Shown here piece after piece: positions 1 to 10,649 of a stretch of DNA of 64,000 nt. The stretch lies in NCBI GenBank assembly GCA_032158265.1, contig JAVTIF010000009.1, positions 930,001-994,000 of the forward strand, read 5' to 3'. The notes under the pieces were generated by a model. That model did no database searches and was not told the DNA's origin. It saw nothing but the letters and a program-made list of their open reading frames with translations. The stretch comes from Bacidia rubella. Lineage: Eukaryota; Ascomycota; Lecanoromycetes; Lecanorales; Ramalinaceae. Position 1 is the stretch's first letter. Each line of letters begins with the position of its first letter. Position numbers and translations under genes: made by a program.

Positions 1-2107
1 TATTATAAAAGCAATATTAGTTAATCTGGAAATACTTCTTTAAATATTTACTCTTAGCACTAGATTCTATTAATAATTAATTTGCCTGCTCTTTAATTTT
101 AAATATACTATATACCTTTTCTTCTTAATTACTAAACTTAATAGCTAAGAACTGCTAGCTTAGCTTCCTATATAATATATTTTATACTAAAGTACATTCC
201 CTAGTAAGTTAAATATCTATAATATAAAAATTATTAATAATCCATAATAGCTCCTTCTAACTAGTATTATAGTACATTTCTTATAAAAGCTTTTTAATTT
301 TCTTTAAGTCTTTTTTTAAATCTTTTATAAAAATCTTAATAGAATTTAGTAAAACTAGTAATAGCCTCTAGGATTGCAAAAGAGGCTAAGAATTAGTATA
401 TTAGTTTTAATTCCAGTTTAATAATACTTTCTCCCTAGCTAAAATTGAAATAATTTTATAGGTTCCTTAATAGCTTAAAAGGAAAAGATAAGAAGCAGAA
501 GAGAGAGAGATTTAACTATTATTACTTAGTCTAGTAGAAAAGAGATTATAGCAACTTACTATAGAAAGAGTTATACTTTAATTAATTTTTTAAATAGCTA
601 TTAGTAACTTAGTTCTATAAGATTATAGTAATTTACTAGAAGCTTTGTAAAGTATATTAAGCGCCTCTAGCAAATAATAGGATCTGCTAGAAGATATTAT
701 ATAAGGATAGCAAGTATAAAGAAAACAAAGGTTAAAGTCTTTATTAGATATAATCCCTTTACTATATACTAAATCAAACTATAGTGTAGATAAATACTTT
801 CCCGCTTTAACTCTTACTTAATTAGTTGCTTCTTAAGAAATTTTCCGTAAATAAATAAATATTTATTTATATTAAATACTTTATTATTCCCTTAAGTTTT
901 AATCTATATTACCTTGCTTTTAAGATTCCACTTTTATACTCTTATAAAATCCTATTCCCCTTTATAAAATAAGAAGGTAAGTAATAACCTAGATTTTATT
1001 TTCTAGTATAATTATTAAGCTTAGCTATAAAAGTGCTTATTAGCTTTTAAAAGGTAGCTAGCTATTATTATCTATAAGAATAAGTATTCTTAATAATATT
1101 AACTATAAAATTCTTAGATAAATTGCTACTTATATATGTTTTTATAATGAATTAAAATAATTTCTATATAATTAAAACTTCTTATAGATTTGTTAATAGT
1201 TTATAATTCTTAATTAAGACTACTAGATCAGAATTATAATAAAGTAACTCTTAAAAGGAGAACATGCTACTTAAAGATAATTAATACTATTTATTTTCTT
1301 AGAACTAATAACTATAGCTCTCTAAGGATAATTAATATATTACTACGCCCTTCTATGTTTATAGAGAGTTCTTATAAGAAATTGGAAACTTCCTTGTTTT
1401 ATTTATCTCTTTAATCTTATTTAGTGCTCTATATCTATAGTGTCTGCCTTCTTTACTTTGCTTAGCCTTTTTTGCTTGAATTTTACTTATATAATAAATA
1501 TTTTAACTCTATAGAAAGGCTTATACTAGTTATTTATCTTAGTATACTTACTAAAACTCTTATTTTCTCTATAGTAGCTTTATATACCTTATATTTATAG
1601 TCTAGCTATATTAAATCTATGCTTTAATTATTCTTTTAATTGTAGATAGGGATTAAAGTATTAAAATATATAATTAATATTACTTTAATACTTCTTTTTA
1701 GTTTAAAAGTTTCTTCCTCTATATATAAAAGTTAATAAAGAACTTATTTATTTAATCTATATTTAATTAATATAGGAAGTAAACTTGTTATTAAGTTTCT
1801 TATTAAAGTTTCTCTTATATATATAATAGCTATAGATATATAGTAGCTTTAGAATTAAGTGCTTAAGGAGACAGGCTAATAATTATAGCTATTATACTTA
1901 AACTATGTTTTTAAAGAGATAAGTTTTTATTTTAGTTTTAAACAAGGTTGTTATTATTTTATTTCTCTCTTTATTCTTATTAAGTGCTTCTTTATAATAC
2001 TTCTATCTATAAGGTATTAATATATTCTTTATTGAAATTTAATCTATATTATTTTGACTATAGCTTGCGCTATAGCTTAGCTAATAAGGGTTCACATTTC
2101 TATACTG
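1..2107. other. Unidentified degenerate AT-rich DNA, left half of the GyO target locus
   Basis: I recognise no gene here. Stops occur in all six frames at about the rate expected for this base composition, so neither strand can be favoured. A few CpGs survive (for example near 662, 1346 and 2067). The segment ends in the target duplication CTTTT of the outer Gypsy element, and the interrupted sequence continues at 19399, so 1-2107 and 19399 onward were once contiguous. It is most likely part of another decayed repeat that runs off the left edge, but that is inference. Confidence 0.5.
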
Positions 2108-2112
2108 CTTTT
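2108..2112. repeat. Target-site duplication of GyO, left copy (CTTTT)
   Basis: CTTTT lies directly outside the TG that opens the left LTR at 2113 and is repeated exactly at 19394-19398 after the right LTR. A 5-bp duplication is normal for Ty3/Gypsy integrase. It shows that 2113-19393 is one insertion although an 11-kb element now splits it. Confidence 0.93.
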
Positions 2113-2285
2113 TGTAAGGGTAGTAACTAGGTTTTTATTAAATAGTAAATACAAGACATTTATTAAGAAGAGAAAAGCACTTATATAATAATAATAATTA
2201 AATATATATAGGCAAAACTAATTCTATATTAATTAATTTTAATTAATTAGCTATTAAGACTTTTACCTGCAATAACTCTATTATA
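2113..2285 (-). repeat. GyO 3' LTR (173 bp)
   Basis: This is a direct repeat of 19221-19393 with the same length. On the plus strand it starts TGTAAGGG and ends TTATA, where the ancestral end was probably TTACA. Compared with the right LTR it is much more heavily mutated over its last 75 bp, nearly all by transitions. On the element's own strand it is the downstream LTR. Confidence 0.92.
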
Positions 2286-2299
2286 ATACCCCCCTTTAA
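2286..2299 (-). promoter_or_regulatory. GyO polypurine tract
   Basis: Read on the minus strand this is a purine run with six consecutive Gs (AAAGGGGGGTAT) directly abutting the 3' LTR. That is the position of the plus-strand primer in LTR retrotransposons, and it fixes the minus orientation of GyO. Confidence 0.75.
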
Positions 2300-3001
2300 G
2301 AATTAATTTATTAAATTAACAATAAGCTCTAAGTAATTAGCTTTCTATACTAAGTAATTAGGTTTCTACGCTAGGTATTATTTTAAGTAGCAAGTATAAA
2401 TAGCATTAAAGTCAAAGGGAAATTAAGGGGATAGCATAGATTAAGCTATAAAATCTATATATAAAGGTATTATTGTTAGTTAAGATATAATATTTTGAAT
2501 ATTTTTTCTATTTACTTATATATATATATACTTTTAGGAGCGAAATAAGGTTAAAGGATATATAAGAGATAATATAATAAGATTTAAATTAAGTATAATT
2601 AATCCGGGATTAATATAAATATTTTTAAGCTTAAAAGGAGGCTTTAAAGGAAAAGGGAAAACCTTAATAAAAGCAGCAAGGTCCAAGTCAAAATCAAGAG
2701 CAAATACTTAAGCAAATAGTACTACTAAAGCTACTTAAAGTATATTTAAAGTTAAAGCTTTTATATTTATATTTAAATTATTATTACTTTTACTAAAGAA
2801 TATATAGTTATTTTTAAGGTTAATAGTATACTTAGTTAATTAAGTTTCTTATTTAATTTAGTTTAAATAAGTATTATAGTACTTATTAATAGCCTTAAAG
2901 GTATTAATAATATTAATAATATTAATATATTTAAATTAATTAAAGCTATAGTATTTAATTATATATTTAATTTAATAATAATATAACTATAAGTTAAGAT
3001 A
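2300..3001 (-). pseudogene. GyO 3' end of the internal region, left of the ChrA insertion
   Basis: This is the last ~700 bp of the GyO interior, continuous with 14211 onward before ChrA inserted. The post-integrase tail and 3' untranslated region should lie here. I could not recognise a chromodomain or other motif. It contains a 157-bp block (2459-2615) homologous to part of the Copia element CopN, listed separately. A few CpGs remain (near 2367, 2541, 2604). Confidence 0.6.
2459..2615 (-). repeat. Module shared by GyO and CopN
   Basis: This stretch aligns with 32896-33056 in the same orientation. Shared words include ATATTTTGAA, TACTTATATATATA, AAGGTTAAAG/AAGGTCAAAG, ATATATAAGA and the final GGGATTAAT/CAAGATTAAT region; most differences are transitions. 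In both elements it lies a few hundred bases upstream of the 3' LTR on the sense strand. It could be an LTR fragment of a third family, a small non-autonomous insertion, or an exchanged 3' region. The homology is visible; the origin is inference. Confidence 0.7.
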
Positions 3002-3006
3002 CTCTT
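3002..3006. repeat. Target-site duplication of ChrA, left copy (CTCTT)
   Basis: CTCTT immediately precedes the TG opening the left ChrA LTR and is repeated exactly at 14206-14210. This proves that ChrA inserted into GyO and is younger than it. Confidence 0.95.
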
Positions 3007-3163
3007 TGTTACGGTTTAGCTGGTTATTAGATAGTTAGTTATCGGATACTTAGCAACTAATTATATATAATTATTTTCAGTTTATTAGTTATTAATTAAT
3101 CTATATATTATTAATTAAATGTTATAATTCTATTTTTTATTTTTTTAATTGCGATTTATTATA
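3007..3163 (+). repeat. ChrA 5' LTR (157 bp)
   Basis: It starts TGTTACGG and ends ATTATA; the better-preserved end in ChrB is GTTGCA, giving a TG...CA terminus. It is the same length as the three other LTRs of this family (14049-14205, 31397-31553, 48913-49069) and differs from them mainly by transitions. Confidence 0.95.
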
Positions 3164-6100
3164 TTTAATAGCAATATCTACTTGCTAAGTTAGTATTACT
3201 AGTTTTTTTAGATATTAGATCTAATAATCCTTTATTATCCGGGTCCAAACCTATTATCTATACTAAAATTATCGAATCTACCAATAAACTACTATTTATT
3301 CAACTATAATAATAATTATTAGATATTATTTTAATTGTTTTACTACTAAGAAAAAAGCTTTTTATTCTGCAATATCTGCTTTTATATACTATAAGCAAAT
3401 AATCAGTTACTAGATATATTTTAAATATTATAGTAAAAATATTTAAATTATTATGTTTTTATTGCTTAGCAAATATATTAAATTATATTTTATTATAATA
3501 ATATTAATTAATTATTAAAATAATCTTTATAAATAAATTGCAATAAATATTAGATATAAAAAGACTTAAATTCTTATAATAAGCTATCAAATTATTATAT
3601 TAGTTTTAAGCTTTTTAAGAATATAATTAAAATTATTTCTTTAGATTTTTAAACTAAAAATTAAGATTTATTATATAGGTAATTGTATTAGCTTATATAT
3701 TTTTTTTAGAGATCTAGTAAAATCGTTAACCAATAATTCGACGAAATTAATTAGCTAGTATTTTAACTAATTATATTTTTTTAATCGAAATTCTTTTAGA
3801 ATCTACTAACTTTCTAAAAGCTTAGCTAAAAAAAAACAGAGTTTAAGTTATTTTATTTAGTATTTTATTAAAATCTAAAAAGAATATTGAATAGTTTCTT
3901 TTAATATAGTTTTTTTATTAATAAATCGCAACTTATTATTTAGACGCTATTAAGCTTCCTGCTATATTAATAAAAAAAATTTTAAAAAAGTAAACGAATA
4001 TAGCTATATTAAAATATAAGCTTCTTATAAATACTATTAAATTAATTATTACTAAATTTTAATTAAGTTTTCCTAAAATATAAGAAATTCTATTATTTAA
4101 TACAATAAATAATAAACGTTTTTTATCTATAGAAATAGATAATTTTACGAAATAAAGAAAACGTTTACTAAATATTATATTTATTTTTATATTATTTCCT
4201 ATAGATAATATGTTTTTATATCGAATTAACCGATTAGTTTAAGATTTTTCCGTTCTGCTAAATATATCACTTAATAGTCGTTATCCTAGCTAGAATCTAA
4301 ATAAAAATATTTTAAATAATATTATATTTCTAATAATTAGTTAATAATATAATAATTTCTTCCGATTTTAAATACAAAACTATAATTCTTTTAAATATTT
4401 AGCTATACTAGATATAAACAATAATAGATTTACTATAAAAAATATATAAAAATTTTTCGTAAACTAATTTTTAGAATTTAATAATTAAAATATATTCATA
4501 GTAAATACTTTAGTATCTAATATATAAAATATTTTTATAGCAAATTTATTAGCAAAAAATACTGCTGGTAAATAGCTAGTTATAAATATTATAAATTCTA
4601 TAAATATAGCAAAGTTAAACGACATTTTAGTGAATATTTTATTTTTTATATTGCAATAAATTATCGATTAAATAATTAATTATATTCGGCTGTAATTAGA
4701 ATAAATTACTATAAAAGAAATTGAAAAGATTATTGATTAAAGAATATATTATTGTTGTTTATTTAATGAAAATTATTATAAAAATAGCTATTATAATTTA
4801 TAAGCAATTTTTAATTATAAAGATATTAGTTGAATTATAAATTATTATAATAGACTTTTTAGAATAAATAATACTATGTTATAATTTAATTGCGAAGAAG
4901 CTTATAATAAAAACAATATTATTTATATTTATAAAAAAATAATTTATTGCAATATATAAACTTAATTATATTATATTAAGGATAAATCGAAAATCCGAAA
5001 TAAAGAAATAGTTTGAAATAATATTGTTAGTTACTTTAAAAAATTAGTATTTTCTTAGTAGCTTAAAATTTTATTAATAAATCAGAAAATATTTTTTATA
5101 ACTCTTCTAATTAGATTTATATAGCTATTAGTCTATATAAAAAACAGATTTAAATTACTTATATTATTAATATTAATAAAATTAAATAAATAAAGTTTTA
5201 TATTCTAAAATATAAATAATTAAAAGGAAATATTATAATATATTTAAGCTATATTTAAATATATAAAATAAATTAATATTAAATCCAAATATATATAATA
5301 TATATAAGCCTAGAATAATATTGCTATAGAACTATAAAATATTATTTTACTATTTAAAGAAAATACTAATATCTATTTTTTTATTAGCAATCTTGAAAAA
5401 TAATAAAAGCTTTTCTATAAAATTATTTAAACGCAAAAATTATAATAGACACAAAAGCGGAAAATAAAGAAAAAAATATATAAATATAAAAAAAAGCAAA
5501 TATATAATAATTGTCTATGCGAAAAGGGGAATTAAAATTTATATTATTTATAATATTGTCAATAATAATAAAAACTATTAAATTTTAATTAGCTATTTTT
5601 ATAAAATAATTTATTTTTTAACAATTAAATATTTATTTTATATAATTTTTATAAGAGATATCTATATAGATATTAACTAAAGCTTTTTCTTTTTTTTCTA
5701 TTAGTTATATTATTGCAATAATCTACTTATATATATTTAATAATATAATAGAGATATAAAAACTATTAAAAATTTTAAACTTTTTAGTAATAATTAAAGC
5801 AGATATAGCCGGCTCAATAATTACATCTTAAATAATAATAGCAAATTTAACTATAATAATAAGAATTAAATTAAACTTAAAAAACTTAAAAAAAACTGCT
5901 ATTATTATATTAACTATTAATAATTATAGCAGAAAACGCTTAATTAAAGTAAAAATATTAAAAATAGAATTAATATTTAAAAAATTATAGATTTATAAAC
6001 TAATTTATAAATAAATTTAAAATAGCTTTTATCTTATATAATTCAATAGTATTTATTACTATAGTCTATTATAATAATATATTATTTAATTTTAATATTA

Positions 6101-6800
6101 TAGCTTATTAAATAGATTTATATATAATAAATATTTAATCAGAAGCTAATATATAAATAGAATATCTGAGCTAAAAAGTTTATTATAGATTTTAAAATCT
6201 AATTGAAAATAATAATTAGCAAGATATTTTATAATCGGAATATCAATATTAAAATGCATAGAAATAATAAAATAATGTACCCGAAAATAAAACATCAACT
6301 TTATTTAATAATATAATATATATATATTATTTTAGCGCTACTAAGCTAAATAAAACATTAATATATTTTAAATATAATAAGAAATTTATATTAAATAATC
6401 TTTTATAGATTTATATTAAAGAATTTAGCTATTAAATAAAAAAAAATAGCTATAACTTAAAATTAAAGCTAAAAGGCTTATTTAAGACTAAAATAAATTA
6501 AAAATTTATTATAAAGAATTATCTATAAAATTAATTAAAATTATAAGAATTAAAAGATAATTTACTATAATTATTTGCATTTTTAACAGAGAATATATCT
6601 ATTTATCCTTTAATAAATATAAAAAAGCTTTAAATTATTGAATTTATTATTTTATTTACTAAAGAAATAAAATTATTGTTTTGATTCTAATATTATTTAT
6701 CTGCTTATATATTATTTAATATAGATTAAACAGCAAAACAGATATATATAAATACTAGCTATAGAATAAACTGAGCTAATTATTATTTTTTAAAAAACTA
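3164..6800 (+). pseudogene. ChrA leader and presumed gag region
   Basis: About 3.6 kb separates the 5' LTR from the first recognisable pol motif, in both ChrA and ChrB. By position it should hold the primer-binding site, leader and gag. I found no convincing gag capsid motif or CCHC knuckle, so the gag assignment rests on position only. The sequence just after the LTR does not begin with the usual TGG of a tRNA 3'-end primer site, perhaps because of G to A change. Position 4089-4093 (AATAC) corresponds to the CopN insertion site of ChrB, so ChrA keeps the empty site. Confidence 0.5.
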
Positions 6801-6839
6801 ATATAATAATTTAAAAATTAAAACTTATTCTAGCTTTAT

Positions 6840-7135
6840 ATTAATAAGAAATATAAAAATAGATAAATATAATATAAATTAATATATTGTCCTAAAATTC
6901 TTTATAAGAAAAAAAATTAATAAAAAAGATATTTTTATCTGATTTATTCGCAAAATATATATTTTCGATAATCTCAAAGTTAATATACTATTAGAAATAG
7001 ATATTTTAGGACCTGAAAATATTATAATTAATATATTATGCAAAACTTTAATATTTAAAAACTACAAAAATATTGAAATCCTAGTTAAGTCTTCCTCGCG
7101 TAAAAATATAAAAATATATTAAATTATTAAATCTA
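6840..7135 (+). pseudogene. ChrA protease, C-terminal part
   Basis: The plus-strand frame reads D-N-L-K-V-N-I-L-L-E-I-D-I-L-G-P-E and then I-N-I-L, which fits the second half of Ty3/Gypsy retropepsins, where a hydrophobic stretch is followed by a (G/N)-x-D-(F/I)-L-(G) turn. The same segment is in ChrB at 41800-42070. The N-terminal D-T/S-G catalytic triad lies upstream in a poorly preserved part that I could not pin down. In a living element this aspartic protease cleaves the Gag-Pol polyprotein. Confidence 0.65.
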
Positions 7136-7779
7136 ATTATAATTAAACTATTTTGCTATATAGAATAATACTTATTTTAATAATTTTATAAAAGAAATTA
7201 TTAGAAAATTTATTATTAAATCACGATTTTATTTTTTAGCTAGATATAAAAAAAGCTTATATATATTTCATTAATATATAATTAGACTTTATTCTAATTT
7301 AGAACATAACTAATAAGCTTTTAATTATTTATAAAAACAATAGATTAGATATAATTTCGGAGTATAAAAATTAAAAAGCATATTCTATCAATTTTAAACT
7401 CTATTCGCTCGCTATAGAATAGGAATTTAATAGGCAAATTGATAATTATTTATTTTGGAATTCCAGTATTAAAAAAAAAACGTCGATTTAAATCTCAAAA
7501 CGAAACTGCTTAATAGCATTATTATCTATAAGTTTTCGGATAAAACTATTATAATAGCTATTTTTATATATAAATATTCCCGGCTATAAATAGATACTAG
7601 AGATATAATTAATTTATTTAAATAAAAATAAATAGAAATGCTTTTTATTATAAACTAGTAGTCTATTTAAATAAAGCTTGATTATTAAATATATTCGCAA
7701 AAAATAAATATTAAAAAGCTTATTAATAAAAAATTCAATAATATATATTAATAAAATAAAATATCTTAAAATTATTTAT

Positions 7780-8400
7780 TAATTCTTTTTATTTTTTTAA
7801 TATTTATAATATAAAAAACTATTTATATAGAACTAAATAAAATTTTAACAAAAAAAGATAAAATCGTTATAGATATCTGGAAATTAAATAAAATTTCAGT
7901 TATAGATAGTTATTCTTTTCTGTTTTAAAAAAATATTATTCGCCTTTTAAATAATTGCTATTATATTATAATAATCAATAATAATAGTATGTTCTATTTA
8001 TTTTTTATAAAACTAATAGAATACTATAAATTTATAATAATTTTATATTATGATATAGAAATATTCAATATCGTTTTAATAGACTATAAAAGATTTATTC
8101 TATATATATAACGGGAAATAAACAAAATATTACATAGTTTTACGAGTTTTTATTGTTATTATATAGATAATATTATTATTTTCTCTAAAACCTTTAAAGA
8201 ATACTTAAAATATTTAGATACTATATTCGATTTATTTATATAAAAATATTTATTACTTAAAGTAAGCAAATCGTTTCTAGGATATCTATCTATTATATTA
8301 TTTAATAGAATTATTAATATTTTCGGTTTTTCAACTATAAAAGAAAAAATTATTATTATTAAAATAATTATAATACTAGATACTTTAAAATAGTTAGAAT
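7780..8400 (+). pseudogene. ChrA reverse transcriptase (Ty3/Gypsy type)
   Basis: The plus-strand frame contains V-I-D-I-W-K-L-N-K-I near 7870 (from the RT motif with R-x-L-N-K), then a palm-domain region, and near 8140-8235 Y-I-D-N followed by I-I-I-F-S-K-T-F-K-E-Y-L. The active-site Y-x-D-D has become Y-I-D-N, as expected from a G to A change. F-S-K-T-F-x-E-H-L is characteristic of fungal Gypsy RTs. Several in-frame stops replace Trp, Gln or Arg codons. The downstream S-K-S-F-L-G-Y block near 8270 also fits the family. Confidence 0.88.
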
Positions 8401-8499
8401 ATTATTTTAGATTATTAAATTATTTTCAATTAAATATTCTTTAATATTCGATTATAATAGACTTTTTAATGATATATAACACTGCGCTTCTAAAAAAAG

Positions 8500-9070
8500 T
8501 CTTTAAAAGAAAAAAAATAAAAGGAAATATTAAGCTAAAAACAAATTTTTTAAATTAATTAATAAAAAATATAAAGTTTTTAATATTCTATAGTAACAAT
8601 TAATAGCAAATATTTAAATAATTTATTATAATATCTCTAAGTAGCTATTCGCCGAAATTAATACTTTAAAATAAAACTTCAAAATAATAATTTATTATAT
8701 AAAAAGAGATCCAAATGATAATAATTATTTATAATTGTTTATTTAATTTATTTTCTTTTTTTCGAAGCTTTTTAATTAAACTAAAAAGTACTATTGGTTA
8801 ATAGAGCTTAAAATAATATATTTAATATAAATACTTTGAAAAATTAATTATATAATTATATATTAAATAGCAAAAAAGCTTATAATTTTTATTAATTATA
8901 TTACAATTGCAAAAATATATAATATAATAAGTTTTAACTTATTTTTAATAAATAAGCTTAATTTATAACTAATTCGAGTTTTTTAATATATATTGCAATA
9001 TAAACTCAATATTTATTAGAAACTAGATTCAAAAAATATTATATCTAATATATTGTTAAGACTATTATAA
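8500..9070 (+). pseudogene. ChrA RNase H
   Basis: This follows the RT at the usual spacing. The frame ends near 9030-9065 in a degraded form of the (V/I)-P-D-A-L-S-R-L-L motif that closes Gypsy RNase H. A recognisable I-x-x-D-H stretch precedes it. The enzyme would remove the RNA strand during cDNA synthesis. Stops and substitutions make it inactive. Confidence 0.7.
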
Positions 9071-9299
9071 AAACAAACTAAAAAAGCCGAAAAATAAAAT
9101 AATAATATATTAAATAAAATATTAATTTATACTATAATAATTATAGAAATATCTCTAAAATTTCGCGAAAAACTGATTTAAGTATATAAAAAGAATATTA
9201 AATAAAGCTTTACCTATAAGTCGTTTCTATTAAAAAAGCAAAAAAAATAAAAGTAAAAATTATATTAATTTATTCTATTTAATAAGCTTATATATTATA

Positions 9300-10240
9300 A
9301 AAATCCAGTAGATATAAAAATGCGTTTTTATATATTATTGGCTTTAGAAAAGTTTATTTTTAAATTAATATACAATAATTATTTCTATTGTAGATTTTAT
9401 TAGACTTATAAATAGATTATTAAGTTTTATTATTTTTATTATTTATTTTAGTATTTAAAATAATATATTTATTATTATTTAAAATGCTAATTAAAATAAA
9501 TAAAATATTATTTAATATATAATAAATTATAGCCAATTATTACTCCTCCGATTATTTTTTATATAATTATTATTAATTTTATATTAACTCTTTTTAAGCT
9601 ATTAAATAATACTAGTTATATTTGAAATATAATATATAAATACTTAAAAGCTATAAAGTTAATACTAGGAAAATCTATTTAAAACAATAGCGAATAAACC
9701 GAAGCTTTTTTTTTTGCCCTAAATAATTAGAGTATTTTTAATATTATAATTTCAGATAAAAATCCTAAATTTTTTTCAGCGCTATAGAAAAAGATCTTTT
9801 AAATCTTTAATATAAAATTATTAGTTTTTATAATATATTTTCTATAAATAAATAAGCAATCCGAAAAAACCAATTAGACTTTCAAAATAGTTTTCAAATT
9901 TATTATTGCTATATTTCCGAATATATTATAAAATCAGTTAGCTATAAAAATTATAGCTTTTTTCAATAATTTAATAAATATTTCGACTATATTTATTTTT
10001 AATAAAGTTATTTATAATTATAAGCTATATAATATATATATATTAGTTCTAATCGAAGCTACTAATTCAACGGAAAAATATAAGAAAATTCGTTATAAAA
10101 TATTAAATACTATTTTATTTGTAGTAGTTAATATAAAAATTAAATATAATATACGCTATAAGCTTTTTATTCTCGAAGAAAAAAATTATATATTTATTAA
10201 ACTATATAAAAAATATGAACTATTTAGAATAGATAATTAA
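9300..10240 (+). pseudogene. ChrA integrase
   Basis: The N-terminal HHCC zinc-binding region lies at about 9330-9510, where Y-L-K-C-Q remains of the C-x-x-C side. The core includes I-I-S-D-K-N-P-K-F at 9747-9773, which holds the second catalytic Asp, then N-K-Q-S-E-K-T-N near 9850 from the conserved D-G-Q-S-E-R-T-N block. The catalytic Asp in ISDKNPKF survives. The remainder to about 10240 matches ChrB 44250-45190. Placement after RT identifies Ty3/Gypsy order. Confidence 0.88.
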
Positions 10241-10439
10241 AAATTATATAATTAATATATGAAATTATTTAAAGTAATAAAAGTTTATAACTTTAACGCT
10301 TATAGTTTAGAGCTTCTAAATAAATAGAAAATATATCTAGTAATATTAATTGCTATACTAGAACTAGCTTTAAAAAATAAGGATTTTTACGATTAGCTTT
10401 GTAATAATAATTAACTTTTTTTTATTAAGAATTATAACG

Positions 10440-10640
10440 ACAATATAATAAGCTATAAAATTAAAAAACTATTAGGTTAAAAAGTCTTTAGTTTTCTAGA
10501 CTACAAAAAAAGAAAAAAAATGCAATATTTAGTTAAATAGAAATAATAAAATTATATATAGAATGAATAGCAACTATTTAAAAGTCTTTTTAGTTTAATT
10601 AATTTAATAAAAAATTTAATTAATAAATATAAAACGAAAT
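10440..10640 (+). pseudogene. ChrA chromodomain
   Basis: The frame reads K-K-M-Q-Y-L-V-K-stop-K at 10520-10543, where the stop replaces Trp, then a stop-W-N stretch and later N-L-I-N-K-Y. This is the chromodomain pattern Q-Y-L-V-K-W-K-G-x...N-L-x-N-A-x-x-L-I-x-x-Y. A chromodomain after integrase defines chromoviruses and is known to direct insertion toward chromatin with histone methyl marks. ChrB carries the same segment at 45370-45620. Confidence 0.82.
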
Positions 10641-10649
10641 TTAAAGAAT

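Noticed and set aside
5480..5580. A possible CCHC zinc knuckle in ChrA (Y-I-I-Y-N spacing)
   Set aside because: The His position reads Asn, which RIP cannot produce from His, and ChrB has different spacing. Not accepted as gag evidence.
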